This document shows, piece by piece, positions 32,624 through 42,642 of a stretch of 64,000 nt of DNA (its first letter is position 1; the number at the start of each line of letters is the position of its first letter). The position numbers and the translations under genes are program-made. The notes beneath the pieces are model-generated. The model saw only the letters and a list, made by a program, of their open reading frames with translations. It ran no database searches and was not told the DNA's origin. The DNA comes from Trichomonas vaginalis G3. Lineage: Eukaryota; Parabasalia; Trichomonadida; Trichomonadidae. The stretch spans positions 21,185,411 to 21,249,410 of the forward strand of contig NC_067203.1 of NCBI RefSeq assembly GCF_026262505.1. The letters run 5' to 3'.

Positions 32624-32640
32624 TTTTTATTCTTACATAA
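32624..32640 (+). promoter_or_regulatory. Element-specific upstream motif, class B
   Basis: TTTATTCTTACATAAATG including the start codon. Identical wording precedes the DNA polymerase gene (41257-41273, minus strand) and the gene in the right terminal repeat (43088-43104, minus strand). Probably a promoter/initiator shared by the replication gene and the repeat-borne genes. Confidence 0.6.
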
Positions 32641-33021
32641 ATGACCCAACAAGTAAAACCAGATAAAATAGATTATCGAATTTTAGAGGATGGTGTTCCT
32701 GTTTATATTCAAAGATTTAAAGGGAAGCAATATTATAGAATTCTTAATCCTGAATACATAAAACATTTATTTAAAAAGGAAGACTGTGAATTATTAAACG
32801 CTAATGAATATGAAAATGCTAAATCAAAACTGAGATATAAATATATTGGAAGTGATGAAAGGTGTAGAGATAAAAATAAAGTTTATTCAGTTTCATATAA
32901 TGAATGGCACACGTTAGGGATAAGAAAACATTTAGGAGATTATGGGAAATGTTCTGAATTCTTTAAATCTAGTATATACGAGAGAGTAAAAGAAATTAGA
33001 AATAATTATTTTCATGAATAA
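32641..33021 (+). CDS. Unknown protein encoded within the terminal repeat (left copy)
   Basis: 126 residues, Lys/Tyr/Glu-rich, no membrane segment. Aromatic-rich, with VYIQRFKGKQYYRIL near the start and YSVSYNEWHTLGIRKHL later; one internal CxxK-type Cys pair only. No family recognised. It is read inward from the repeat, and an identical protein is encoded in the right repeat, so the element carries two copies kept identical by the repeat structure. A DNA-binding or terminus-related role would be consistent with its place but is only inference. Confidence 0.8.
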   Translation: MTQQVKPDKIDYRILEDGVPVYIQRFKGKQYYRILNPEYIKHLFKKEDCELLNANEYENAKSKLRYKYIGSDERCRDKNKVYSVSYNEWHTLGIRKHLGDYGKCSEFFKSSIYERVKEIRNNYFHE

Positions 33022-33086
33022 AAAAGAAACTTTAAATATTTTCTTCTGACATTTTTGAATAATTTATTTTTTTAATTCGTAAGAAA

Positions 33087-33566
33087 ATGAGTGGATCAAG
33101 ATTCGTAACCGTCAATCAATTAATGGATGTTCTTTCACCAATTCTTGAAAATATTAAACAAGTAGATGTTTATTTCGATGATTATGTAGAAAGTTTATAT
33201 TATAAAGGTAAACATAATATTAAACCTATTGCTTTTGCATTTGATAATAAATTAATTGAAAATGCAAAAATTTGGGAATTAATTCCGAATATTGAATTTA
33301 TAACAAATATTAATGATAAATGGTTTAAACGAATTCCAACCACAAAAGTTCTTTGTAAATTAATGATCAAAACTGAGGAAAAAGAATTTAACGGGTTTAA
33401 ATATCATCCAAATAAAGTTTCAGAACTAGAAAATGAAAAACTTCAGAAAAAATTAAACGATAGACTTTCAAATGATCGTATTGAAAAAATAAATAAACTA
33501 GCAGAAGTTGCATTTAATAATGAAATATTTGATGAATATAACCTTGAACTCAGTGATGGGCTTTAA
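33087..33566 (+). CDS. Unknown Polinton protein, 159 aa
   Basis: Starts at an ATG two bases after the left terminal repeat ends. Composition is Asn/Lys/Glu/Ile-rich and mixed alpha/beta: an N-terminal part (FVTVNQLMDVLSPIL) followed by strands with IKPIAFAFDNKL and a charged helical C-terminus. Not recognised. Its stop codon overlaps the stop codon of the convergent gene at 33563-33943 (four bases shared), showing how tightly the element is packed. Confidence 0.78.
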   Translation: MSGSRFVTVNQLMDVLSPILENIKQVDVYFDDYVESLYYKGKHNIKPIAFAFDNKLIENAKIWELIPNIEFITNINDKWFKRIPTTKVLCKLMIKTEEKEFNGFKYHPNKVSELENEKLQKKLNDRLSNDRIEKINKLAEVAFNNEIFDEYNLELSDGL

Positions 33567-33943
33567 GGACCCGGGCTCAACGAGTCATGATTTATGAAAT
33601 CAATTATTTGATTCATTCTTTCTTCAATAATTTCTATTCTTTTTGTTAAATCATCTATTTTCATTAATGAGGTGATTCTTGATTGAGGAATAGATTTCAA
33701 ACTAACCACCCCTTTTATTTTTGAAATTTTGAATCCATCAACTTTAAACATTTTATTCAATTTACATGTTGTCAATTCTTCAAATAATTTTTTATTATTA
33801 GCATAATAGTCATTAAATTCTTCAACAGATGAAAAAATTTTTGTTTCAGTAATTGGTTTAACAACGTTTATTTTTTGTTGAACATTTCCACTTTCATTTA
33901 TTTCTTCCTCCTCTGTTTCATTTATTTTTAAAATCGGTTTCAT
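33563..33943 (-). CDS. Unknown Polinton protein, 126 aa
   Basis: N-terminal acidic stretch (NETEEEEINESG), a central Lys-rich part with FSSVEEFNDYYANNK, and a C-terminal coiled-coil-like helix (DLTKRIEIIEERMNQIIDFI) ending SLSPGP. No family recognised. Preceded by the class A upstream motif at 33944-33960. Its 3' end overlaps that of the convergent gene by four bases. Confidence 0.75.
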   Translation of the reverse strand: MKPILKINETEEEEINESGNVQQKINVVKPITETKIFSSVEEFNDYYANNKKLFEELTTCKLNKMFKVDGFKISKIKGVVSLKSIPQSRITSLMKIDDLTKRIEIIEERMNQIIDFINHDSLSPGP

Positions 33944-34009
33944 TTATCATTAAATAAAAATTAGAATATAAGTGATGAAATATATTTTTTAATTAATATT
34001 AAATCAGAA

Positions 34010-34246
34010 ATGGCGGCAGGATTCTTTAAAAAATTATGGGATGGAATTAAGAAAGCTGCGGGTTGGGTTTATAAAAAGGTTATTAAACCTGTTGCAAACT
34101 TTTTGGCACCAGTAGCGAAAACGGCAGGAACTATCATAGGTGGAGTATTAGGTACAAAAGCAGGTAATCCAGCGATGGGAGCACAAGCAGGTAACGCAAT
34201 TGGTGGAATAGCTGAAGGAATACTTAATAAAATAGGAGGTAAATAG
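34010..34246 (+). CDS. Small amphipathic, Gly-rich Polinton protein A
   Basis: 78 residues. The N-terminus (MAAGFFKKLWDGIKKAAGWV) is a strongly amphipathic, basic, Trp-containing helix, followed by an Ala/Gly-rich segment (GTIIGGVLGTKAG ... GNAIGGIAEGIL). Its first ~18 residues match those of the convergent small gene at 34267-34482, so the two are related. The position next to the capsid gene, with these amphipathic and Gly-rich parts, recalls membrane-active internal capsid proteins of other icosahedral DNA viruses, but that role is inferred, not shown. Confidence 0.75.
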   Translation: MAAGFFKKLWDGIKKAAGWVYKKVIKPVANFLAPVAKTAGTIIGGVLGTKAGNPAMGAQAGNAIGGIAEGILNKIGGK

Positions 34247-34266
34247 TGGAAAAATAAATATTATTT

Positions 34267-34482
34267 TTATCTTAGTATCGGTTGTAGTCTTTGATAAACT
34301 TTTTCTCCTTTATTTAATATTTCTCTTATTGGGGCGGCTTTTGGTGTTATTGATTCAGCAATGTCACTAATTGCTTCTTTATTCTTAAATATCCAATTTG
34401 CTCCTTTCTTCATTGTTTCCCAAACTTTATGCGCTCCTCTTTTTACTTTATCCCACAGTTTCTTAAATATACCTGCAGCCAT
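34267..34482 (-). CDS. Small amphipathic basic Polinton protein B
   Basis: 71 residues. Starts MAAGIFKKLWDKVKRGAHKV, paralogous to protein A over the first ~18-30 residues, but the second half is helical and charged (KEAISDIAESITPKAAPIREIL) rather than Gly-rich. Convergent with protein A, stops 20 bp apart. Its leader is a T-rich tract, as for other genes of the element. Possible minor structural protein. Confidence 0.72.
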   Translation of the reverse strand: MAAGIFKKLWDKVKRGAHKVWETMKKGANWIFKNKEAISDIAESITPKAAPIREILNKGEKVYQRLQPILR

Positions 34483-34534
34483 AGTTGATTATTTCATTAA
34501 AATTAAAAATTCATTTTCATCTTTTAATTTTGAT

Positions 34535-34551
34535 TTTTTATTTAATAATAA
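34535..34551 (+). promoter_or_regulatory. Element-specific upstream motif, class A
   Basis: TTTATTTAATRATAAATG including the start codon, here before the capsid gene. Nearly the same sequence precedes 33943 (minus, 33944-33960) and 42454 (minus, 42455-42471). Host genes in the window do not show it. Confidence 0.6.
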
Positions 34552-36192
34552 ATGACGACTAACTATTTGGTGCCAAACACTAAACCGATTAATGGAAATG
34601 TATTTCATTCATTCGAAAAGATAAATGAAATATTCGCAAAGAATGATGGTAGGAGATATTATAGAGAACTTGAAAGTTCATGCTATGACTCTGATACTCC
34701 ATATTTTGATGATAAACAAACTCATTTAAGAATTACAAATCCAGCTCATGATGTGAACCAATTAGGTGACACATATATTAAACGCAAAGTTAAAGCAACT
34801 CTAGTTTCAAATAAAGCTTTCACATGTGATGACGCTTTTAAATGCATGCGTTTATTCGTTGGTTACAAATCATCAAATCAAAGCTTTAAACAATTAGAAG
34901 TAGAAACCGAAAGAGGTGATGCCGGTTATCTTCAGATGGATTGTGCCCGTGAATCTTTCGCATTTGCAACATATAAACCAAAATCAGAAAGGAAAGTTAA
35001 AAAGTTTGTTCATTCATTATATAATAATGTTCAAAAATATGATAACTCGGTATGTGGTAAATATATTGACCCTTCTGAAGTTTTCAAGAAAGCAAATGAA
35101 GAAGTTGATGTCACTTTTGATATGATTATTCCGGTAAATGATTTGTTAGCATTTCAGGCGTTCGATGATTATCCTAAATCATTTGGTGATATCATTCTTA
35201 AATATTATGTTTTCAGGGATACTTTAGTATTTTGTCAGGTTGACCCGTTAAGAGTTGCTGATTTACAAAATTACGTTTATGAAAAGATAAAAGATGTAGA
35301 TTACGAAAAGATTATGAATCATGTTTATAAATATGATCGCAAATTCCAACAAATCGGACTTCCTACCAAATTAATTACAAGCTTAGCCGCCGCATCTGCT
35401 GACGCAATAGTTGATGACGTTATTATTTCATGCACAAAGATGGAAGTTTTAGAGGATAAATGCATTACACCAGGATACGGTTTAATTGAAGAATCAGTTA
35501 AAGCAATACCACGTTTATTCAGTAAGGAAGATCCATTCATGATTCCAGCTCAACATATTGACGTTCGTTCACTAAATGGAGGTTGCATCACTCCTGAAGG
35601 TATTAGCTCAGATTTCTCATACGCTCTTCATAATGTTACAGATGTTGTGTTAGTATTTCCGAAGAATGCAATGCAAAGAACGGTTTTAGAAAATCCAATG
35701 CTTCGAGGTCTTCAGGTCACTATAGATTCCAGAAACTTCCCCGATCAAGCGATGACCACAGTGGGCGACATATTCTTTACACGTATGCTTCAAGCTTCTG
35801 ATTTAGATGGAGTGAATGAATGCACAGAAGAATACGAGGACTCATTAACTAGACCACTGAATGATGATAATGGCAAGCCATTAGTTAGAACATGGAAAGA
35901 CCAAACTTCATTCTTATGCACTATTCCAGTTCAACGTGATGGAGCGGGTATATTCTTTGATGGATTAGAAACTTTCAACTCACAAGTTACAGTACAAGTG
36001 AAAGCTTATCCAATCATTCAGGGTGAAAATGACACTTACTGTTCAAAGGTGACAAATCCTCCTCAGGTTTGGTTTACTAGGACTACGTATTGGACATGGA
36101 CACCGGATGAAGGTTTGAAATATCATTCAACAGGTACACCACCACAGTATAGAAGTTCATATGATGAAATATTGATGAATAGAAATGTTTAA
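34552..36192 (+). CDS. Candidate major capsid protein (double jelly-roll type)
   Basis: 546 residues, the longest non-polymerase protein of the element and of the size usual for Polinton major capsid proteins. Beta-rich throughout with no membrane segment or enzyme motif. The segment DVTFDMIIPVNDLLAFQAFDDYP resembles the conserved 'I-P-L-N-x-L' region between jelly rolls in Polinton capsids. Immediately upstream of the packaging ATPase (24 bp), matching the structural-packaging gene order of these elements. Assignment rests on size, place and weak motif; a structure prediction would settle it. The smaller penton-type capsid protein is not clearly identified. Confidence 0.72.
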   Translation: MTTNYLVPNTKPINGNVFHSFEKINEIFAKNDGRRYYRELESSCYDSDTPYFDDKQTHLRITNPAHDVNQLGDTYIKRKVKATLVSNKAFTCDDAFKCMRLFVGYKSSNQSFKQLEVETERGDAGYLQMDCARESFAFATYKPKSERKVKKFVHSLYNNVQKYDNSVCGKYIDPSEVFKKANEEVDVTFDMIIPVNDLLAFQAFDDYPKSFGDIILKYYVFRDTLVFCQVDPLRVADLQNYVYEKIKDVDYEKIMNHVYKYDRKFQQIGLPTKLITSLAAASADAIVDDVIISCTKMEVLEDKCITPGYGLIEESVKAIPRLFSKEDPFMIPAQHIDVRSLNGGCITPEGISSDFSYALHNVTDVVLVFPKNAMQRTVLENPMLRGLQVTIDSRNFPDQAMTTVGDIFFTRMLQASDLDGVNECTEEYEDSLTRPLNDDNGKPLVRTWKDQTSFLCTIPVQRDGAGIFFDGLETFNSQVTVQVKAYPIIQGENDTYCSKVTNPPQVWFTRTTYWTWTPDEGLKYHSTGTPPQYRSSYDEILMNRNV

Positions 36193-36216
36193 AATTATAA
36201 ATTTATTTTTGATTAA

Positions 36217-37032
36217 ATGGATTTCAATTCTGAAGAATTAGCAGGAGTATATAATACCTACATAGATGATATGATTAATGAAGCATTGAGTGATAATAGA
36301 AATGCTCTATCTAAGGAAAAATTAATGAAAATTCCATATTCTGAATGTTACTTAAATTCAATCACTGCAGCAATTGGTAAACAAAATAAAGGTAAAACAT
36401 TAACGATATTAAAACAAATTATCATTATTGCTAACACTTCCCCCTATTCACATGTGTTAATTTATATCAACCGTTCAGGTTCACCTTCAGATGATACATT
36501 TGAATCTTTAAAGCATTTAATCAAAATTCCAATTATTTATTTATCACAAGAAGAAGCAGAAGATTATTTAAAAAACTTTTTAATGTATAAAGAATTATAT
36601 AATACAATCAAGAAGCAAGGATTAGAGGATAAAATTATTGATAAACAACAGGATGAATTATTTGAAACACTTTCCATTTCAAATTTTGATAAAGAATTTT
36701 TGCATTCACTCATTTTTCTAGATGATGCAGTGAAATCAAAACTAATAACAAATGAGAAATCATATTTTAATCAATTATTAACTCAATGTCGACACATTCA
36801 GTGTTCATTCTTCATGGCTGTTCAATATTTCAAAGCATTAAGCACAAACATTAAATCAAACCTGTCCACCCTTTTCATTTTCAGTGGGTTTAGTCGTCAA
36901 CAGTTGAACGTTATGCTTTATCAAGTGAATTTACCAATGAGCATTAATGAACTTTACACACAATATCAGCAATTAGGAGAACATGGAAAAATAATAGTTG
37001 ATTTAAATAAAGGTTCCATTAAATTCGAATAA
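36217..37032 (+). CDS. A32/FtsK-type genome packaging ATPase
   Basis: 271 residues. Walker A is a GxxxxGKT form (GKQNKGKT, residues 54-61), and Walker B is LIFLDD (165-170). A later Gln-containing strand region (CSFFMAVQYF) fits sensor I of the FtsK/HerA family, and an Arg-bearing FSGFSRQQLNVM segment follows. Such ATPases pump DNA into capsids in Polintons, virophages and large DNA viruses. It lies directly downstream of the candidate capsid gene. Confidence 0.88.
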   Translation: MDFNSEELAGVYNTYIDDMINEALSDNRNALSKEKLMKIPYSECYLNSITAAIGKQNKGKTLTILKQIIIIANTSPYSHVLIYINRSGSPSDDTFESLKHLIKIPIIYLSQEEAEDYLKNFLMYKELYNTIKKQGLEDKIIDKQQDELFETLSISNFDKEFLHSLIFLDDAVKSKLITNEKSYFNQLLTQCRHIQCSFFMAVQYFKALSTNIKSNLSTLFIFSGFSRQQLNVMLYQVNLPMSINELYTQYQQLGEHGKIIVDLNKGSIKFE

Positions 37033-37072
37033 CTTTTTATAATTAATTTTTATTTTTTATTTATAATTAAAC

Positions 37073-37972
37073 ATGACAGAAATAGCAAATCTTCTACAGG
37101 TTCCATTAAAACATGGGACAAACAAAAGGGGTGCATATAATAGAACTATGAAAGTTCCTGATGGAATGAAAGAATTAGTTCATATTGTTGCTGGTCTTCA
37201 AAAAGATGTTAAACAAATGAGAAACGTTTTAACATTACCAGAAGCTCAAGCATATGCCAAACGTCATGGACCAAATTGGGAAGCACATGAAGCAGACATT
37301 ACGGGTCCAAATGGAAAACCCGATGGTATAAATGAAGTTTTCGTTACTGATGGTCAAGGTAATATTAAAGTCATAAATGGGTATAAATTAACTGTATCTG
37401 ATTATCCTAAACGTAAAGCATATAATGAACGTTATCCTATACAATTTGATGAAAATGGAAAAGCTGTTAAACAATACATTGGAGAAGGTGAACATGGTCC
37501 AATTAATTCATATCGTGGTAATCCATATTCTTATTTCAATGAAGAATTAAACGCTATTGAAGAGGGACCGGATGGATTACCACGATATGTTAATCAGTTT
37601 GATGGTCAATATGCAAATATTAGACCTGAAATTTCAGCTAAGAAATTCTTTAAAGTTGCTTTATTCGATCCAGTGTTCAATGAACAGAAAGAAGCAATGA
37701 AAGCAGAATTTAAACCAATTCAAGTGGCAAGAATTTCTTCATCTTCACTTTCAGAAGCGTTCAAGGAATTGATAAAGAAACCACTTTATTCTCAACAAGG
37801 TTATAACTTTGATTTAATTAAAGAAAGTGATAGACGTAAATTAGAAAAATCAGATGGTTTTAAGAATGCATGTAATGAAATGATTAAAGATATTGTAAAT
37901 GATAAAATAAGACTGGAAGAAACTCAAATCATTATCAATAACATAATTGGTGCAGTTACAAAGAAAGTATAA
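37073..37972 (+). CDS. Unknown Polinton protein, 299 aa, probable structural candidate
   Basis: No enzyme motif or membrane segment. A central beta-rich part contains [18 protein letters not shown] and [27 protein letters not shown], which looks like a loop-rich structural protein. The C-terminus is helical. Preceded by a T-rich leader. Placed after the packaging ATPase on the same strand, so possibly a minor capsid or another virion-associated protein, but not recognised. Its last 49 bases overlap the 3' end of the convergent polymerase gene. Confidence 0.72.
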   Translation: MTEIANLLQVPLKHGTNKRGAYNRTMKVPDGMKELVHIVAGLQKDVKQMRNVLTLPEAQAYAKRHGPNWEAHEADITGPNGKPDGINEVFVTDGQGNIKVINGYKLTVSDYPKRKAYNERYPIQFDENGKAVKQYIGEGEHGPINSYRGNPYSYFNEELNAIEEGPDGLPRYVNQFDGQYANIRPEISAKKFFKVALFDPVFNEQKEAMKAEFKPIQVARISSSSLSEAFKELIKKPLYSQQGYNFDLIKESDRRKLEKSDGFKNACNEMIKDIVNDKIRLEETQIIINNIIGAVTKKV

Positions 37973-40900
37973 CACTTTATGGGTGTTAATTGTTTATTTT
38001 GTCGTAAACTAACACCTTTCATTTTTTGCGCAATCTTTTTAAAATCACTTCCATCAATTGAACCGTTGAATGATGTATAACACTTAGGACATAAAGCAAC
38101 CATGTTATCACCTTGTTTCTCAATTGCTAAACCCAATAATTTCTTCTCATGTGCTTTTTCTTCAGCTTTATTCTTTAATTTAGGTTTAAATTTCTCATCA
38201 AAACAGAAGAAATCAAATGGTGCGAATTTGAAAATGTTTTTATCATAAAATTGTTTATCGGTAACAATTGCTTGAAATGCTTGAGTGTTAGGAAGACTTG
38301 GATCGCCAGCGATTGCCCAATAAGATGAATCAGTATCACCTTCAATGAAATGAAAACGATTAACATTCATACATTTATACATAAAATCATAAATGAAAAC
38401 CAAATACCAGTATTTAGCATTATCTAAAGTGAAGAATGCCTCTTGTAAACATGTTTCACATCTATAAAATCTATCTTTGAGCATCACTTGATATGTATCC
38501 TCACCTATTTCTCTTATGTTTTTAAACTTATTTGACATACATGCAACGCGTGACTTCTGTGCATTCATTATTTTAGTCTTTGCGTAATTTTGTGTATTCA
38601 TTGCATCGTAACCATATGATCCATTAAGTGAAATCTTGCAAAATAAACTTTTTCCTTTATTTCCTTCTAATTCAGCCTTTTGTCTTTCGTTCATAAATTT
38701 GTTCGCAAATTCATTAAAACAAATGTTTTTAGTAAATGTTAAAATTGATTGAATGTCATCAATGATAAAATGAAATCTGTCTATTAGATACCAAAGATAA
38801 TAAGAAGAAAATGGTTGATATTGGTTGTGTGTTGATGCTAACTGAGTTAATTTTCTCTGTTTCTGGTCAACCGGTAGATTGTTTGATTTCATGTAATTAT
38901 ACATAAAACTGCCAATTGTTTTTTCATCTGTGATAATATCTAAGTTTCTTATTATCGGTAAAAAGTTTATGTAATCATTAATGTATTTTTCATCAATGTG
39001 ACCCTTTACTTCAGCCACGAATAAAGTATTTTTCTTCTTAATTATTCCCAATGCTTTTGCTTTCTTTGTTGCTGTATCACAAATGATAACACCATTCAAT
39101 CTTCCCGGCATATACATTTTATGGTCAGTATATTGAATGAAATCATGAGGATTAGATGAAAATGATGAAGGATATAATGAATTAAAGTCAACTCCAACGA
39201 AATGAGTCATAATGTTGGTGGTGTCCTCATTTGATACAGTTTTAGTTTCTGGATTATATGAAAGTTTATTAATGTGCGTGATTCCTTTAAGATTAACACG
39301 ATGTTGAACATTTGATAGACCACCAGTAATTCCATTACGGAGAATGTGATAAGCTTCAACTGAATCTAAAGTCATTGGTAAATTATTTTTTAATGCATAA
39401 TTTCTTAAATTGATTCTTAAACGTTGAACATCTTCATCTTTATTTGATTTTACGACATTGCAATAACAACACATTAACTGACAATTTTCTTTAGTATGTG
39501 GTTTTTCATTATCGATTCTATCTAATGTTGGTTTATTTGCATATGTAAACGCTTTACCACACATTTTGCATTTAGATGAAAGGATTAAATCGTGATAGTA
39601 TTGAAAATCATCCATTGAAACATTATTTTTACTATCCCTTTCTGCTTTTTCATCTTGTTTCTTATATGATTCAATTTTATATTTCCAATACTTTTTCGTT
39701 AATTCAAAACTTGATTCTATCTCTTCCTCAAGATAGTTTTCATTAGGATTAAAGTCTTTATATGCTAAAGCGTAACGAATCATTGAAGCATTCGATGATA
39801 AAGAAAGATTATGAAGCATGTCAATTTTATAAACAAATGTTTCTTCAATAATTTTATCAATTGGGTCAATCATAATTTCAACATCTTTATTGCAATAATG
39901 AATAAAATATTCTAATCTATTCTTAAAATTTTTAGCATCATTGAGATATATTTGATAATCTGAATCGGATATTGTTTCTTGTGTTAATGCTGAATAAAAT
40001 GAATCTTGAGTGAATGGTTCCTCTTTATATAATTCTTCTTCGTAATTTTCCCATGTGATGAATTGATAAGGGAAAAAGGATTTAACACGTGATTTATTGT
40101 TTCCGAAATCTTGAGTGAATTGGTCTAATGTCCCACCCGCTATATAATTTCTGATGTCAATAAATCTCAATTCATATGGAGCGTTTGTTTTCTTTACAAT
40201 GACTTGCTTAAATTGAGAAGAAGAACCCAGCATTGATTTTATTTTCCATTTTGCAGTGTTTAAATCACGAAGAATTAAATTTAAATCAAACTTTCCCGAA
40301 TTAAAACCTATGATATTCACTTTATTGAATTCCTCATCTAGAAGTTCTTTAAATGCTTCCTTCTGTTTTTCATTTAATGTTTGCGACTTCATTAATTCTT
40401 CATATTGTTCAATATTTGATTTAGCAACTAATGAACAGGTTGAAAATAAAAACTCAATCCAATCAGAAATAAAAGAATCACTCGAAGTTAAGCAAAAATT
40501 CCTCGTATATGTTTTATCGTTTAATTTAACCGTTGATGATACCATGAATGGTTTTAAGTAAGCGTTTAAAGTTGCACACTCAGAAAGTTGTAATTCTTCT
40601 TTAGTCTCTAATGTTTCGAAGTCAAAAGTAATATAATATCTTGTCGGTTTATAATATTCCTGCAAATTATGAGCTAATAACCACTGATATATCTTCTGTT
40701 TCGTAATATGTGGTGCATATGGTTGCTGGATCTTTTGCAACTGAACGTCTTGAATTAATCTCCCATTATTTTCTTTACATTTCTCACAATGCTTTAAAAA
40801 TCTTCTTTGGTTTTTCCTTTCTGGATCATCACGGATAGAATAAACTTCTTCTTTACAATATGGACAAACTCTATAGCCGGTGAGTGCTTCAACGTCTGTT

Positions 40901-41256
40901 ATTCTGTCAGCGTGAAGTTTTCCACATGGACTCTGTGTTAATAAAATATTTACTGTTTCAAATTCTGGATCTATCATTATTGATTCCACTAATGGAAAGT
41001 CTACCTTATTTATGTCCACGTCTTCTGGTTGAGGATCACAATAATAGAAATCAATATTAACATTTAACATTCTCGCTAATCTCTCACTTTCTGATGAAAT
41101 GTCAAACCCTTCATATGAATCTATTGCTTCATTTAAATAACTTCTACGAGTTTTAGGATTAACACCATCAGGAATGTTATAGAAGCGTTTAAATAACCTT
41201 CTACCTTCGGCTCTTATTTGATTATCATTCATTTTAGCGGTTCCATTTTTGTTCAT
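37924..41256 (-). CDS. Protein-primed family B DNA polymerase with HNH-like insertion
   Basis: 1,110 residues. The N-terminus has a CPYC...HCEKC zinc module at about 131-160. Exonuclease motifs: FDFETL (211-216), [12 protein letters not shown] (316-327), YCNKD (454-458). Polymerase motifs: ITGGLSN (643-649, YxGG-like), VDFNSLYPS (689-697), KISLNGSYG (874-882) and GDTDSSYW (973-980). All catalytic residues are intact. Between exonuclease and palm, about residues 563-605 (39442-39570), lies CKMCGKAF...[26 protein letters not shown], an HNH-endonuclease-like zinc fold. Another CPKC pair sits near the C-terminus. The enzyme would replicate the element using terminal proteins as primers. The class B motif precedes the ATG. 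Confidence 0.95.
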   Translation of the reverse strand: MNKNGTAKMNDNQIRAEGRRLFKRFYNIPDGVNPKTRRSYLNEAIDSYEGFDISSESERLARMLNVNIDFYYCDPQPEDVDINKVDFPLVESIMIDPEFETVNILLTQSPCGKLHADRITDVEALTGYRVCPYCKEEVYSIRDDPERKNQRRFLKHCEKCKENNGRLIQDVQLQKIQQPYAPHITKQKIYQWLLAHNLQEYYKPTRYYITFDFETLETKEELQLSECATLNAYLKPFMVSSTVKLNDKTYTRNFCLTSSDSFISDWIEFLFSTCSLVAKSNIEQYEELMKSQTLNEKQKEAFKELLDEEFNKVNIIGFNSGKFDLNLILRDLNTAKWKIKSMLGSSSQFKQVIVKKTNAPYELRFIDIRNYIAGGTLDQFTQDFGNNKSRVKSFFPYQFITWENYEEELYKEEPFTQDSFYSALTQETISDSDYQIYLNDAKNFKNRLEYFIHYCNKDVEIMIDPIDKIIEETFVYKIDMLHNLSLSSNASMIRYALAYKDFNPNENYLEEEIESSFELTKKYWKYKIESYKKQDEKAERDSKNNVSMDDFQYYHDLILSSKCKMCGKAFTYANKPTLDRIDNEKPHTKENCQLMCCYCNVVKSNKDEDVQRLRINLRNYALKNNLPMTLDSVEAYHILRNGITGGLSNVQHRVNLKGITHINKLSYNPETKTVSNEDTTNIMTHFVGVDFNSLYPSSFSSNPHDFIQYTDHKMYMPGRLNGVIICDTATKKAKALGIIKKKNTLFVAEVKGHIDEKYINDYINFLPIIRNLDIITDEKTIGSFMYNYMKSNNLPVDQKQRKLTQLASTHNQYQPFSSYYLWYLIDRFHFIIDDIQSILTFTKNICFNEFANKFMNERQKAELEGNKGKSLFCKISLNGSYGYDAMNTQNYAKTKIMNAQKSRVACMSNKFKNIREIGEDTYQVMLKDRFYRCETCLQEAFFTLDNAKYWYLVFIYDFMYKCMNVNRFHFIEGDTDSSYWAIAGDPSLPNTQAFQAIVTDKQFYDKNIFKFAPFDFFCFDEKFKPKLKNKAEEKAHEKKLLGLAIEKQGDNMVALCPKCYTSFNGSIDGSDFKKIAQKMKGVSLRQNKQLTPIKCYTFFVTAPIMLLIMI

Positions 41257-41317
41257 TTATGTAAGAATAAAAATTAAAAAATAAATAAAAATAAAGTTTA
41301 TTTTTTAAAGTCCAGGG

Positions 41318-42454
41318 CTAAAGTCCATAAAATGAATTAAGAACACATAAATTTTTATCATCTGCGACGTGACGAATACATTTTAATTTACTCAAGAATG
41401 CGTACCCTGATACATTAAATCTAATTCCTGTCTTATTTAATTTCACAACTTTGAAAAGGAATGTATGAATAGCTATAAAATGATGAGATGATGTTTTATG
41501 GGTTGCTTCCATTTTTTCTGAAATAAATGAATAAATATAATGCTTATACGTTTTCATATCTTTTATATTCTTAATAACGAATGGTATAGACCTTTCAACT
41601 TCGTCTTCCTTCGGTGCTGTTCTTTCATATGAAACATTATTGGTATCTTCAATAATGAAACCACAATCACATAAAATTTTATAGGTTCCAATTGTTTCTT
41701 TTGATATTTTATCTAACAAATCAAAAACTTTATCAACACCTGTACATTTATTTAAATAATAATTTGTGTAAATATCATGGTCTTCTTTCTTAATCGTATT
41801 TGTTGCATATGTTACATTTTTCAGTGCTTTTTTGAATTTTTCAGAATCAAGAGGAGGTGAAAGTAATATACATGGATAATCTCCATCGTCAATAAATTGT
41901 AACTTATGTTTATGAATAAATTTTGTGCCTTCTTCTGAAAGTGTTTCGTCAATATCACCATCTAATAAATTTTTAGTAGATTCCAAAAAGTAATTTTTAT
42001 ATCTTTCCTCATGTGATTTTTGAACTTCTGATTCTGAAGCTGGGATATTCATTAAACCCTCTACTTCATTCTCAGCATTTCTCAATTCCTTAATTTTTTC
42101 ATCTATTTCATTTCTTAATTGTTCCAATTTCTCAATCTCATCGTTATAATATTCATCTTGTTTAATTTTTTCTTCAAAATATTCAGGGGGTGTTTCAAGG
42201 CTCTCTGAGCCCAGGTCCTCTGGACCATAAAGAGGAATATTCTCCTGTTTTTCAACTTTTTTGGGATATAAATATCTCATTATAGCCTTTTTAGTAATTG
42301 GTCCGTTATATTTAAATTCATTCAACAATCTGGAAAACTCTTTCACATTCTGCATATATGTTGGATAAGAACCGTCTCCAAAATTTTCTAAAATATTTTC
42401 TAATTCTGAATTAGTGAACTTTAAAGATTTCAATGAATTAGTTGTTATACTCAT
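41318..42454 (-). CDS. Unknown Polinton protein, 378 aa
   Basis: N-terminal helical part, a central acidic coiled-coil region (IKQDEYYNDEIEKLEQLRNEI at about 106-150) and a C-terminal mixed domain with CDCGF and SSHHFIAIHTFLFKVVKL. No recognisable integrase (no DDE or catalytic zinc HHCC pattern), protease or helicase motif. Preceded by the class A upstream motif. It lies just beyond the polymerase start, and being next to the right terminal repeat could point to a role in replication priming or integration, which is inference only. Confidence 0.75.
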   Translation of the reverse strand: MSITTNSLKSLKFTNSELENILENFGDGSYPTYMQNVKEFSRLLNEFKYNGPITKKAIMRYLYPKKVEKQENIPLYGPEDLGSESLETPPEYFEEKIKQDEYYNDEIEKLEQLRNEIDEKIKELRNAENEVEGLMNIPASESEVQKSHEERYKNYFLESTKNLLDGDIDETLSEEGTKFIHKHKLQFIDDGDYPCILLSPPLDSEKFKKALKNVTYATNTIKKEDHDIYTNYYLNKCTGVDKVFDLLDKISKETIGTYKILCDCGFIIEDTNNVSYERTAPKEDEVERSIPFVIKNIKDMKTYKHYIYSFISEKMEATHKTSSHHFIAIHTFLFKVVKLNKTGIRFNVSGYAFLSKLKCIRHVADDKNLCVLNSFYGL

Positions 42455-42642
42455 TTATCATTAAATAAAAAATAAAAAAATAAATTTAACTTAGTTTTAA
42501 TTTTACGTAAGAAGTCAATTTTTTATATACCATCATTTGTAGGTATTATTTCTATCAGATAAAAACTTTTTATAAATTATTCATAAATTTTTAAAATCTG
42601 CTATTCGGAAGTATGTTCAAAAATCATTCAATTATGTGAGAA

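Larger units (their letters stand above)
32514..33085. repeat. Left 572-bp terminal inverted repeat of the Polinton-like element
   Basis: Matches 42643-43214 in reverse complement; identity ends after AATTCGTAAGAA. Contains one complete small gene (32641-33021). Confidence 0.92.
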
